64,000 nt of DNA from Tenacibaculum finnmarkense (GCF_900239185.1 NZ_OENA01000090.1:1-64000); one strand, 5' to 3'; positions 45,066 to 54,793 are shown, numbered from the stretch's first letter. Notes: generated by a model not told the origin, from the sequence alone. Numbers and translations are program-made.

Positions 45066-45096
45066 AAAAAGACAGCTATTAAAGCTGTCTTTTTTA
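45066..45096. terminator. Bidirectional terminator
   Basis: AAAAAGACAGC, loop TATTAAA, GCTGTCTTTTTT between the RsmI-like gene and the minus-strand lysozyme-like gene. Confidence 0.88.
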
Positions 45097-45123
45097 GTTG
45101 ATATAGATATTTATAAGATGATA

Positions 45124-45711
45124 TTAAACACTAGCCTTTTTATTGGCGTTAATAGTCGATACATCATAGCCTGCAAATTTTTTGATATAAGATTTAATAG
45201 AGGTTCCAAAGGCATCTTTAAATTGAAAATGACCATTTGATCGTAAATATTTTTTAACGTTACCAGCCCCACCTAAATGCGCTGCTGCTAAAATACCAGA
45301 TTCGGTAATTTTAGTACCGTTTATAGTTTTTCCAACACATCGTTTAATATCTTTTCTTAAAATCCATTTATTTACTTTACAGTAAGCGATAAATGCTTTT
45401 TCTTGTAATTCAGGTGTTTTAAGAAAATTCGTAGTATTGTAAATTCGGAATCTTTTTAAGGTTGATTTTCCAAATTGGTATTTACCTAAGTAGCCCAGTT
45501 TATTTACAACTCTATATTTTCCTTGCGATTCTTTAAAAGCTACTGCTTCTTTAAAACCAACAAAGTTTTTTAGTAAAAAAGGGACGTTAATTTCTTCAAT
45601 AGAAGGTACGGTCTTTTTTGGTATGTTTGTTGTTTTTTCGTTCTCAAATTTCGGGCTTGTAAAACTAGCTAGTAGTGCAAATCCTATAAATGTAAATCCT
45701 AAATACTTGAT
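45124..45711 (-). CDS. Exported lysozyme/transglycosylase-like protein with non-canonical start (ATC)
   Basis: An open frame of 195 codons read on the minus strand. It begins IKYLGFTFIGFALLASFTS, a signal peptide if the first residue is read as Met. The body has FKESQGKYRVVNKLGYLGKY followed by QFGKSTLKRF, where Glu61 sits as in lysozyme-like transglycosylases, and later ILAAAHLGGAGNVKKYL. A peptidoglycan-acting role is likely. The frame has no ATG, GTG or TTG codon at all; upstream of ATC 45711 come ACT, CTA and a TAA stop. The perfect promoter at 45739-45768 and a terminator support a real transcript. Either AUC initiates, as AUU does for infC elsewhere, or a point change removed the ATG. 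Confidence 0.75.
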   Translation of the reverse strand: MKYLGFTFIGFALLASFTSPKFENEKTTNIPKKTVPSIEEINVPFLLKNFVGFKEAVAFKESQGKYRVVNKLGYLGKYQFGKSTLKRFRIYNTTNFLKTPELQEKAFIAYCKVNKWILRKDIKRCVGKTINGTKITESGILAAAHLGGAGNVKKYLRSNGHFQFKDAFGTSIKSYIKKFAGYDVSTINANKKASV

Positions 45712-45738
45712 AGTTAGTTATCTTTCTATTTTGCGGTG

Positions 45739-45768
45739 CAAAGGTACACTAATTGTTATAATACCAAA
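45739..45768 (-). promoter_or_regulatory. Bacteroidota promoter TTTG-N18-TACCTTTG for the lysozyme-like gene
   Basis: Read on the minus strand: TTTG (45768-45765), an 18-bp spacer, TACCTTTG (45746-45739). This matches the primary sigma-factor consensus perfectly. The -7 box ends 27 bases before the ATC codon. Confidence 0.8.
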
Positions 45769-46018
45769 ATTTATTTTTAAGAAGGTGTTTTGGTTGTTTT
45801 TTTTTAGTTGTTTTGTTGGTGATTAGTTGAGGTTTAGCTCTTTTTTGATAAAATAAACAAGGTTAATTGTAGCTCTTTTTTTAGACGAGTAATCGTATGT
45901 AAACTATAATTAATGGCTTAAAAAGGTCTTTTAAATGCTCTATAAGTTTAATAATTACTTCTTTGAATAATATATTAGGTACATATTGTAGTGGTATTCT
46001 AGCAGTTTTTTATATAAA

Positions 46019-46047
46019 AAAACAGGTTGCTTTTAGCAACCTGTTTT
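46019..46047 (-). terminator. Terminator of the M9 protease gene
   Basis: AAAACAGGTTGC, loop TTTTA, GCAACCTGTTTT. Confidence 0.88.
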
Positions 46048-46084
46048 GTATTTGTAATAAAAAATAATGTTTGTATTAAGCTTA

Positions 46085-49000
46085 TTATAAAACTATTTTT
46101 TTATTGATAGTTCCTAATTCTGAAATTATTTTTACTAAATAAACCCCTGCCGCTACTTTTGGTAAAGTAACAGTTGCTGTATTTTTTGAAATAATATCTG
46201 TTGAAAACACTTGTTTTCCTTGTATCGAATAGATAATTACACTCGCTTTTTTAGCTTGTAAACCACTAACTGTTAGTGTTGTTTTAGATGATTTGTAAAC
46301 AGTTAACTCGCTAAAACTAGCAGGTGTTTGAATACTAGCATCTAATTCTTTAGAGCTTGTATGAAGGTAAAACTGCCCAACTTGGCTCGCATCAGTTGTT
46401 AAGGTTACTGTATAATTTTCTTTACTTAAATTGGTAAATGTATTGTTTTGTTTATCTTCTAAATAAATACTTACATTTTCAGGTAAATTCATTGATTCTG
46501 CTGAAAAAACGATCTTTTTTCCTGCTTTTGCCTTTAATCCGATAGGAACAATTGTGTTTTCTAAATCGTTTATAGGCAATGATTGAACCGCATAATCTTT
46601 ACCGTTAGTATTACTTACTAATTGTGAGTAAAGGGCGTAATTAGTAGTAGTTCCTCCAAAAACAGAACCGTCATAGCCGTTGTCAAAACCTGTGGTAACA
46701 CCATTAAGGTAGTATAATTTAGTAGATTTTACCGTATTATTTTGATTTTCACGAACACTTAAATTGATTTGAGTTTTTGCCTGTCGTTGAAAAGTTGCTG
46801 ATTGATGACTTTGATTTTCCTTGCTAAAATTTACTTGAGTATTGGCATTAGCACTTACAAAAAATCCTTGTCCTGGTGCTATTTGATAATTTGCATCAGC
46901 AGCACCTAATTTTAAATCATAACTATTGGTGTTTTGATTCCAAAGCCAAATCGTCGCTTCTGATAAAACAGTTCCTGTAGCGTTGTCTTTAAAGAAATCA
47001 CCAAGTTTTACATACGAAGTATAAGGGTTTCCTATTAAATTAAAATCATTTGCACCTTTTGTAATACCATAATTAACAGCTGTTGAATTGATACTTCCTG
47101 TAAAAACTAAATTAGCAGCATTTTTTAACTTAACAGAATATCCCTGTCCAGAAGTAATATTCCCTTTGCTTGTGTTTGATAAATAATTCCAAGCTGTTCC
47201 GTTATTTTTATAAGGAGCAAGCCCAATATTGGTTCCTGTTCCTGAAGCAAAAGTATTGTTTTTCTTTAATTTTTCAATCGTTTCATATTTTAAAGGCGAT
47301 GCTACTAAATACCAATTATCTGTAGGTAAATTTCTCGTATAAGTAACCGTTCCTGTTAATGGGGCATTGGCAATTAAAGTTGCTCCTGAAGCAATTGTAA
47401 GCGTTTTTACTTCGGTCGCTGTTGAAATTACAGGGTAGTTTGTTAATCCTGATGGAATAATTACATCGTCATAACTTGTTGGAACGGTGTTTAAATCCCA
47501 ATTTGTAGCTTCTGCAAAATCGGTGCTTGTAGTTCCTGCCCAAGTAATAGTTGCTGCAGCGATTCCTACATTAATTGAATAGTCTTCAACTTCACCAAAA
47601 TAATCATCATATCCACAAGGGGCTAATGTTTTACCATCACCATATCCGTAACGAACTCGCATTCTTGTAATACCTAAAGCAGCATCCGCAGGAATGGTTA
47701 TATTTCCTGTTTCAGAAATTTTTTCATAAGAAAATACGGCTTCTCCTACATCTGTAAAATCACCATTTTGATTCCAGTCAATCCATACTTTAACAACGTT
47801 ATCTGGCCAAGCAGTGTTTGCTGCTTCAATAGTAATAGGGTATGTTTTATTTCTTTTAACCTCGGCAGCGTAACTTGTATAATCAGAATAATTAGCAGGG
47901 TTTTGAGGAGCACTTGTATTGTCTAATGTACTAAAATTAACTCTTATAATACCAGTACCTGTACCTCCTTGACTTGTATCACAATAAGTTGTAGTACTTT
48001 TAGCATGAACTTTTATAAAGTTATTTTTAGTTCTGGTATTATTACCACTTTTTGCACTTGTAACGGTTAAAGTTACCGAATGAGTTCCAGCAGTGTCATA
48101 CACTACCGTAGGGTTTTTTTCAGTACTTGTACTAGGCGTTCCTCCTGGGAAAGACCAAGTATATGAATTGATATATCCTGTAGATTCGTTGGTAAAATGA
48201 ATAGTTCCGCCAACAATTGTTGAAGGTAAGTCGCTTGAAAAATCAGCAATAGGAGCATCGCTTACAGTAGCATCTCTTAAAGAACCTGTAATAACAAAGG
48301 TGGCATTTGAACCTGATACCTCTTTGTAATATCCGCCGATATAATCAAAATTATTCACCGTTGGGCTTGATTTTAATTGGGTCATTAAATCGTTTAATTC
48401 TGTTTCAAACTGCCCTGAATTTAAACTTCCTGTTACTTTAAATCTTCTAATTGAAGTAGAAGCATCTAAGGTTACACTAACATCTTTACTTGTAATTGCT
48501 TCAAATTCTGTTTCAATATCAGCAATATTTCCTACGACAAAAAAGTCATCAACTTCCCAAGGCGTAACTACTTCCCACCAATTATTATCATCAATAACTA
48601 CGTTATTTAAGTAGTTTAAGTAGTTTGCTTGTAAGGTGTAATCTGATTCTAATCGATTAATTTCAGTATCAAAACCAGCAACATCATCAGCTCTAACAAG
48701 GTTGATAAGTTTTCTAGCAGTATTGATATCATTTTTAAACCAATATGACCATAACATATTTCCGTATCTGTAAAATTTAAAACCACCAGCATAACTAGCG
48801 TTTAAAACTTCATTTACCGTCATATATTCACTAGCGCCTTCATTTTTTACATTGCTACCTTGGCTTTCTCTAATTCGAACACCGTCATTATCGGTACTAC
48901 CTGCAAAATGTTCAGCCATCCCTTCTTCAAACCAAATTAAACGTCCATCTTTATAAAAATCAGTTGAACCCCAAAAACCGTTTGCAATATAACGCCCTTG

Positions 49001-50449
49001 TAAATAATGTACGTATTCATGTCTAAAAAGTTCTTCTAAGCTAAAAGTACTTTCTGCAAAAGTTCTTTGGTAGGTGTAAAAAGTAGCACCTCTTTCAATG
49101 TACATTCCACCGTTATTGGTCGCTAAACCGTTTAAGATTGTTTGCCAGTCATGGTAGTTTTTCATAGTACCATAAACAACCATATTTAAGTTTAAGTTTG
49201 GGTCACCAGCAACAGGTTCATCTGTGGCTAAGGCTCTAAAAAACTGTGTTTGTACTTGTTTCGAAGCGTAGTATAATTCTTGAACTGTTTTATAGTCTAA
49301 CGGAGTTCTTACTTTTAAGCGTCCATCGTCAAAGGTAAAGGTGTTCGGAAAAAGCATGTTTTCAACTTCGGCAGTTATGTCATCCATATTTACACATAAG
49401 TTGTATTTCGCACAATTTCCTGATTCATTGATAGATTTTATTGATTTGTACCAGTTAGGCGTTAATCGATCATAACTTTGTGCAATTTCAGCAATAAAAG
49501 GCTCTGTTTGATCTTTTAAAACATCTGAACTATCAGCAGTTCTGGTCATTTCTCCAATGGCGTTATTTACCATTAAAGCTAAATCTTCATTTTCAGTTCT
49601 TAATTCTTTATCCGTAGCTAAATTTGACAATAATTGTAAAAATTCAGGATCATTATTAAGCGATGCTTCGTAGGCAACATCTACAGGTTGCATCCCTCTA
49701 AACATTAAAAAGAATATTCTGTTGTATGCAGTAATATATTTTGTTAGCATTTGTTGGTCGCTAACAACAGCTCGCCAGTTGTCTTTTTCAGTTAAATTAC
49801 GGATGGCTGTTTTGATAACATTTAGTACAAAATCTTTATCTCTTAAACCATCATAATCACACATTATTAAAAATTCATCTAAAACACCTAAACTGTATTC
49901 TGTGGTATCCCATAAACGAGCGTTTGTAGAAAGGTATTTAACGGCAAGTTTATAGGCACTTTTAGCGTTTGTATTTAGTGTTACTTCTGTTTGAAAAAAT
50001 TCATGATAACTTGCACAGTGTAAGTAGGTAACTAAACCAAGCATCCCACTTGATTCGCTACCATCATAAGAGGCTGACATATTATATACAGCATCGGCAA
50101 CTGCTTTTATATTGGTACTAGAAAATAAAGATCCACCGTATTGTCCGTAGTCAAAAAGCGGTCTTAAATTGGTGTCATAATCGGTAGTTTCTTTTAGTTT
50201 AGCAACTAAGTTTGCGCCGCTATAAGATGCCCAACCAGCAAATGTATCAGGAGAATTTGCTCTAGACATTTTATTTGAGCTAGTATGTTTGCTATGACCT
50301 TTATGATTATATCCTTTAGTACAGGCGACTGTTTCTTTTACTTTAGATGTAGGAAGTGCAGGTGCTGCCTGTTGGCTAAACCCGTAAGAATAGCACAATA
50401 CTAGTAGGGCTAAAAATTTTTTTTGAAGATTTTTTTTTGAAGAAATCAT
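46085..50449 (-). CDS. Secreted M9-family (collagenase-like) metalloprotease with PKD, GEVED and T9SS sorting domains
   Basis: 1454-aa secreted protease. Signal peptide to about residue 25 (SYGFSQ). Residues 70-350 match the N-terminal helical domain of M9 microbial collagenases (AGWASYSGANLVAKL, LTYLHCASYHEFF-like), and 370-660 the catalytic domain with HEYVH at 477-481 and the third zinc ligand Glu in WFEEGMAEHFAG (near 508-509). A PKD domain follows near 775-820 (FTNESTGYINSYTWSFPGGT), then a GEVED domain (VKVWIDWNQNGDFTDVGEAV, FGEVEDYSINV). The last 490 residues equal the C-terminal module of the M43 protease and end in a type A T9SS signal. Degradation of collagen or similar matrix is inferred from family. 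Confidence 0.93.
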   Translation of the reverse strand: MISSKKNLQKKFLALLVLCYSYGFSQQAAPALPTSKVKETVACTKGYNHKGHSKHTSSNKMSRANSPDTFAGWASYSGANLVAKLKETTDYDTNLRPLFDYGQYGGSLFSSTNIKAVADAVYNMSASYDGSESSGMLGLVTYLHCASYHEFFQTEVTLNTNAKSAYKLAVKYLSTNARLWDTTEYSLGVLDEFLIMCDYDGLRDKDFVLNVIKTAIRNLTEKDNWRAVVSDQQMLTKYITAYNRIFFLMFRGMQPVDVAYEASLNNDPEFLQLLSNLATDKELRTENEDLALMVNNAIGEMTRTADSSDVLKDQTEPFIAEIAQSYDRLTPNWYKSIKSINESGNCAKYNLCVNMDDITAEVENMLFPNTFTFDDGRLKVRTPLDYKTVQELYYASKQVQTQFFRALATDEPVAGDPNLNLNMVVYGTMKNYHDWQTILNGLATNNGGMYIERGATFYTYQRTFAESTFSLEELFRHEYVHYLQGRYIANGFWGSTDFYKDGRLIWFEEGMAEHFAGSTDNDGVRIRESQGSNVKNEGASEYMTVNEVLNASYAGGFKFYRYGNMLWSYWFKNDINTARKLINLVRADDVAGFDTEINRLESDYTLQANYLNYLNNVVIDDNNWWEVVTPWEVDDFFVVGNIADIETEFEAITSKDVSVTLDASTSIRRFKVTGSLNSGQFETELNDLMTQLKSSPTVNNFDYIGGYYKEVSGSNATFVITGSLRDATVSDAPIADFSSDLPSTIVGGTIHFTNESTGYINSYTWSFPGGTPSTSTEKNPTVVYDTAGTHSVTLTVTSAKSGNNTRTKNNFIKVHAKSTTTYCDTSQGGTGTGIIRVNFSTLDNTSAPQNPANYSDYTSYAAEVKRNKTYPITIEAANTAWPDNVVKVWIDWNQNGDFTDVGEAVFSYEKISETGNITIPADAALGITRMRVRYGYGDGKTLAPCGYDDYFGEVEDYSINVGIAAATITWAGTTSTDFAEATNWDLNTVPTSYDDVIIPSGLTNYPVISTATEVKTLTIASGATLIANAPLTGTVTYTRNLPTDNWYLVASPLKYETIEKLKKNNTFASGTGTNIGLAPYKNNGTAWNYLSNTSKGNITSGQGYSVKLKNAANLVFTGSINSTAVNYGITKGANDFNLIGNPYTSYVKLGDFFKDNATGTVLSEATIWLWNQNTNSYDLKLGAADANYQIAPGQGFFVSANANTQVNFSKENQSHQSATFQRQAKTQINLSVRENQNNTVKSTKLYYLNGVTTGFDNGYDGSVFGGTTTNYALYSQLVSNTNGKDYAVQSLPINDLENTIVPIGLKAKAGKKIVFSAESMNLPENVSIYLEDKQNNTFTNLSKENYTVTLTTDASQVGQFYLHTSSKELDASIQTPASFSELTVYKSSKTTLTVSGLQAKKASVIIYSIQGKQVFSTDIISKNTATVTLPKVAAGVYLVKIISELGTINKKIVL

Positions 50450-50756
50450 AAATTGAAAGGTATTTTAAAGAGTATTGATAAAATGTATTTTAATTTGATG
50501 TAAATTTAGTTTTAATATAATATTAACATTAGTACAATATTAGCTATATGTAATATTAAATTGTGTTTTTGTTGTAAAAACGCAATAAAAACAGCTTATT
50601 TTGATTGATTATTAATAAAATAGTATTTAGTTTTAGGATTTTAATATTTTTTTTAAATAAAATACCCTGAAATGCTTTAAGTCATTTCAGGGTGTTTTGG
50701 GTATATGTAATTTTTATTTAATGTTTTGCTAACGTATAATTTGCGTTTGCAATTTT
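50450..50756. other. Gap of about 300 bp: M9 protease upstream region and regulator terminator
   Basis: No gene seen. The promoter of the M9 gene must lie here but no perfect consensus is visible. The hairpin at 50664-50693 belongs to the HTH gene. Confidence 0.6.
50664..50693 (-). terminator. Terminator of the HTH regulator gene
   Basis: ACCCTGAAATG, loop CTTTAAGT, CATTTCAGGGT; on the minus strand the stem is followed by ATTTTATTTAAAAAAAAT. Confidence 0.75.
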
Positions 50757-50972
50757 CTAGAAAAAAGATGAAGGTTCAATATCTAGCACTTTACAAATAT
50801 TTAAAAAGCGATATAAATCTAGCTTAGTTTTTCCTGTTTCTAGCTTGTAATACGCATTTTGACTCAGCCCAATTTTTTCTCCAAAGTCCCATTGAGATAA
50901 GCCTGTTTTTAAGCGTTCTTTTTTTAATTTATTTAAAATTAAATTCATTTTAGTTTCTATTGAGTTTTTCAT
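50757..50972 (-). CDS. XRE-family helix-turn-helix regulator (71 aa)
   Basis: A single Cro/C1-type DNA-binding domain: LKKERLKTGLSQWDFGEKIG, LSQNAYYKLETGKTKLDLYR and FLNICKVLDIEPSSFF form the five helices, with the recognition helix around SQNAYYKLETG. There is no effector domain. It is divergent from the peptide gene at 51184, with a 36-bp perfect palindrome 46 bp upstream of its start. It is a plausible repressor of that gene and of itself. ATG 50972 is preferred; ATG 50948 would also leave the full domain. Confidence 0.88.
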   Translation of the reverse strand: MKNSIETKMNLILNKLKKERLKTGLSQWDFGEKIGLSQNAYYKLETGKTKLDLYRFLNICKVLDIEPSSFF

Positions 50973-51018
50973 GTTTTTTTTATTTAAAGTAAAAGTATTA
51001 TTATTATTATAAAAATAG

Positions 51019-51054
51019 CTTTTCCGATTAAGGGTTAACCCTTAATCGGAAAAG
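51019..51054. promoter_or_regulatory. 36-bp perfect palindrome, operator candidate
   Basis: CTTTTCCGATTAAGGGTT followed directly by its exact reverse complement. It lies between the divergent HTH and peptide genes, not at a gene end, so a dimeric-regulator operator is likelier than a terminator. Confidence 0.55.
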
Positions 51055-51090
51055 GAGTTAGATTATTTAGTTATAATGATTCTAATTAAA

Positions 51091-51098
51091 TAGCTTTG
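51091..51098 (+). promoter_or_regulatory. -7 box TAGCTTTG for the secreted-peptide gene
   Basis: Matches TAnnTTTG. Just downstream, GCACA...TGTGC (51101-51121) can form a small hairpin in the leader of roughly 80 nt. The -33 element is poor, which fits a regulated promoter. Confidence 0.5.
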
Positions 51099-51183
51099 TG
51101 GCACATTGCAATGTAGTGTGCAATCTTATGGTTGACTATACATAATTCATAAGTTAAGTAAATATTTTATTAAATTTTAAATT

Positions 51184-51375
51184 ATGAAAAAAGTATTGTT
51201 AACAGCACTATTTTTAGGTGCTTTTGTATCAGCGAATGCTGTAGAATTAGATGGAAGAGAAAATTGTCATTCGTACGCTTGTGGTATGGTTGAATCTTAC
51301 GAAAGTAATAATGGAGGAGAATTATCTTTAGAGGATGCAGATGCTATTTATGATATGGCATATGAAAGTTGTTAA
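51184..51375 (+). CDS. Small secreted cysteine-containing protein (63 aa)
   Basis: Signal peptide MKKVLLTALFLGAFVSANA (19 residues). The mature part of 44 residues is acidic, with cysteines at 28, 33 and 63 (ENCHSYACG and the C-terminal YESC). Two of these can form a disulfide; the third is free or dimerises. It starts an apparent four-gene run of GLPGLI protein, receptor-like protein and thioredoxin-like lipoprotein, which suggests that the peptide is the cargo or signal handled by that machinery. I recognise no named family. Gene structure is clear: good start, signal peptide, promoter box. Confidence 0.8.
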   Translation: MKKVLLTALFLGAFVSANAVELDGRENCHSYACGMVESYESNNGGELSLEDADAIYDMAYESC

Positions 51376-51436
51376 AAAATAATTTATTAACTCACTAGTG
51401 TAAAGCTAGTGGGTTTTAATACTTAATAAAGTAATT

Positions 51437-52108
51437 ATGAGAATACTATTTATTTTAATTATACTTCCTTTTTTTTGTTTTTCTCAATCAGGGATTATAA
51501 AATATAAGGTAATACCAGACCTTAAAAACAGTGAGAAATTAGATATATATAGAAAGGAAATAAAATTAATGTCTTTTACCTTAAAATATGAAAAGGAACA
51601 TTCTTATTTTTATATGAATAAACACATTCCTCTAAATAAGTTATATGCTAATATTGCATCAGTTTTAATAAAAGGACACAGACCTTGGTTTCAGAATAAT
51701 AAAAACAAAGAGGTTGTTTATAAAGAAGAGATAAAGAATAAAACTTATGCCGTAATACATGATGAAAAGTTTTCTAATTGGGAGTTATTAGGGGATACGA
51801 AAATTATTGAAGGATATACTTGCTATAAAGCTATAAGAAAAGAATTAGAATATGGAAATAAAAAAACAAATATTATTACAGCTTGGTACACGCCAGAAAT
51901 TCCTGTTTCATACGGCCCTGCGGGTAATGGTGGTTTACCAGGGTTAATATTACAATTGTATAGAGTCAGGAAAGGGACATATACAGTAGATAAAATAATT
52001 CTGAATCCTAAACAAATAAAAGTTCCTCTTCCTGAAAATTCAAAGAAAATAGATGTCGCAACATTGATTAAATTGAAGCGTCAAGCAAGAAAAGTTACTA
52101 TTGATTAG
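51437..52108 (+). CDS. GLPGLI-family exported protein
   Basis: 223 aa with signal peptide (ILFILIILPFFCFS). It carries the eponymous GGLPGLIL motif near residue 176 within a beta-rich domain (ITAWYTPEIPVSYGPAGNGG). The family is restricted to Bacteroidota and its role is unknown; members are often next to TonB-receptor-like genes, as here. A single cysteine pattern GYTCYKA precedes the motif. 61 bp after the peptide gene. Confidence 0.88.
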   Translation: MRILFILIILPFFCFSQSGIIKYKVIPDLKNSEKLDIYRKEIKLMSFTLKYEKEHSYFYMNKHIPLNKLYANIASVLIKGHRPWFQNNKNKEVVYKEEIKNKTYAVIHDEKFSNWELLGDTKIIEGYTCYKAIRKELEYGNKKTNIITAWYTPEIPVSYGPAGNGGLPGLILQLYRVRKGTYTVDKIILNPKQIKVPLPENSKKIDVATLIKLKRQARKVTID

Positions 52109-52150
52109 TTAAAATACTACAAAAAATAAAAATTACTCTAATTTTTTTTT

Positions 52151-54785
52151 ATGAGAAAATACATTTTAGTCTTAGTTTTATTTTTTTATTAAAAACTATA
52201 GTCAAAATATAGTTTCGGGTATTATAAAAAGTAAAACCGAAGTACTAGTAGGAGCTAATATATTAGCAAAACCTTTAACAAAAGGAGCTAAATTTTCTTA
52301 TGCTGTTACAAATGTCAATGGAAAATATACATTAAAACTAACTAAAAACGCATTGTATAAGTTTACAATTAGTTTTGTAGGGTGTATAACTTTAAAAGAA
52401 GATATTTTATTGAATACCTCTAAATTAACTAAAAATTTTAATTTAAAAGAAGACCCAAATGAATTACAAGAGATAATTATAAATTATAAAGAACCTATTG
52501 TTGTTAAAAAAGATACCACAACATACCGAGTAAAATCGTTTGTCAATGGTAAAGAGCATAAATTACGAGAGGTACTTAAAAAATTACCAGGAGTAGAGGT
52601 TGATAGAAATGGTAATGTAACTGTAAAAGGGAAAAAAGTTACTACTGTTTTGGTTGAAAATAAAGAGTTTTTTACAGGAGATTCTAAATTAGCGGTTAAT
52701 AATATTCCAGCCGATGTAGTTAAAGAGATTCAGGTAATAGAAGATTATCACGAAAGTGATTTGTTAAAAGGTTTTGAAACATCAGAAGAAGTTGCTTTAA
52801 ATATTAATTTAAAAGAAGATAAAAAGCAGTTTGCTTTTGGTGATATGGAAATTGGTGCAGGTATAAAGGATAGGTATATTTTTCATCCTACATTATTTAA
52901 GTATAGTAAAAAAACTAGTTACTCTTTTATAGGAGACGCAAATAATACTAGTAATAAATCATTCACATTAAAAGACTATATAAATTATGAAGGTGGTTTA
53001 GATACCGATAATTTAAGTGAAATTTTTAGTTCTTCAGTAGCTAAATTGTTAAGAAATAAAGAATTTTATGACAATAAGCATTATTTTGGAGGTTTGAATT
53101 TTCAATATGAAACTAATCCTAAGAATCGTTGGACAGCTTTTTTTATTGCTTTACAAGATAAAACGGATGTAGCACAACAACAAAATAATGATTATATTAT
53201 CGATGATATTCAAGAGCAACGTGTTACTCATGAAAACCTTAATCAGTCGGTCTTATTGGGTAAACTACAATTAAAATCTGCCCCTTCTAAAAAATTAAGA
53301 ATAAAACTTGAAAATAAGCTAGAAATAATTTCAGGATTAAACAATCTAGAAAATGAAAGTAATTTAATAAATAACAATAATCTAATCTTCTCAAAAAACA
53401 ATAATGTAAATACTTTGAGTTTACAATCAGGACTTAAAATAGAGCGAAAAATTAATGAATATCATACCTCTCAAGCTAAGTTACATGTAAAATTTTCTAA
53501 AGTATCAGAAAACCAAAAGTGGTTAGCGAATAACAATATATTTTCATCACAAATACCTATTACACCAAGTGCTAATTTAAATGTAACTCAGAATATTGAA
53601 AATAAAAAATATGAATTTAAAAGCTTGTTAAAACATTTTTGGATTGTAAACCCAGTTAATCATTTATTTTTTTCGCTAAAGAATAATTTGTTTGCAACAG
53701 ATTATAACAATAATATACAACAGCTTTTAATTGGTGAAAATAAAATTTTTGACAATTTTAAAAATAATAGTTTAGATAAGCAATTGTTTTCATCAGTCTG
53801 TATTAAATATAAATATTTGTTAGGAGATGTTTTTTTTACAACCCAACTAGAGTATTTAAATTATATACGAAGCACCAGTCAGTTTTTAGAAGATAAAATA
53901 TATAATAATTTTTTTTTACTACCCCAGTTTGAAGCAAATTGGGAAATTGATAATAAGCGAAGTTTAAAATTTAGTTATCTATTAAAGAATAAGTTTCCTA
54001 GATATCAAGATTTTTTTATTAATAATAGTTTACATGATTTTAATGCGGTAAGATTAGGAAATATCAATTTGAGAGAAAGTAATTATCATACGTTTAGGAT
54101 TTATTTTAGAAAATATCAAAGTTATGGTTGGAGTTTTTATCCTAGAATAAACTATAAAATTATAAAAAGTAGGCTTCAAAATAAATATTTATCAAAAGGT
54201 ATTTATTATATAAATACTCCTGTTAATACGACTCTTCCAGATAAGGAATTAAATATTTCTACAAGGGTTGTATATGGTTATAAATATTGGAGGGCAAGTT
54301 TAAGAACAAGCTATGTAAATAGAAATTATGTAAGTTTTAATGCAAATAAAGAAATTTTGGCAACCAATAATAGTTTTTCAGTTTTTGGAGGCTTTAAATC
54401 GATGTATATAAAAGGTCCTAATATAGATGTTTCTTTTAGTCATAATTATAATACCAATAAAAATTTATTTTTTAACAGTATTTCAGATAGAACAAAATTT
54501 AATTTAGCATTAGATTATGATATAAATGATTGGCAGTTTAAAGCAGAAACTAGGTATTCGTATTTTAAGAATAAAACTTCAAAAACAACGAATACTTTTA
54601 ATGAAACAAATGCTTCTATTTTTTATCAAAAAGAAGATAGTATGTGGGGTTTTGAACTAAAGGCAACCAATATTGGAAATAATGCACATAGAATATCGTC
54701 TAGCTTATCCGATATTTTATTTTACGAAACAAAAACAAGACTTTTTCCAAGAACTATTTTGGCAAAAGTGGTTTATAAAATTTAA
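52151..54785 (+). pseudogene. TonB-receptor-like outer-membrane protein with a frameshift in the signal peptide
   Basis: From ATG 52151 the frame reads MRKYILVLVLFFY then stops. Skipping one T of the T7 run at 52181-52187 restores NYSQNIVSGII and a continuous frame to 54785, about 877 aa in total. The restored N-terminus is a signal peptide followed by a carboxypeptidase-regulatory-like domain (VGANILAKPLTKG, VTNVNGKYTLKL). Then come a plug-like domain (LREVLKKLPGVEVDRNGNVTVKG, IPADVVKEIQVIEDYHESDL) and a barrel with many aromatic strands to the C-terminus. Without the shift the 810-codon open part (from TTG 52353) has no export signal. The intact reading frame downstream means that the shift is recent, phase-variable or a sequencing error. 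Confidence 0.8.
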
Positions 54786-54793
54786 AATAATAT

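Larger units (their letters stand above)
45712..46084. other. Gap of about 370 bp
   Basis: Contains the promoter at 45739-45768 and the M9-protease terminator at 46019-46047. The 270 bp between is AT-rich with no supported gene. Confidence 0.6.

Noticed and set aside
51019..51054. Palindrome as a transcription terminator
   Set aside because: It lies upstream of two divergent genes and is not followed by a T run on either side, so termination is a poor explanation.
52353..54785. Receptor-like gene starting at TTG 52353 as an intact 810-aa protein
   Set aside because: This start lies inside the regulatory-like domain and leaves no signal peptide; the upstream sequence continues the protein after a one-base shift, so it is described as a frameshifted gene instead.
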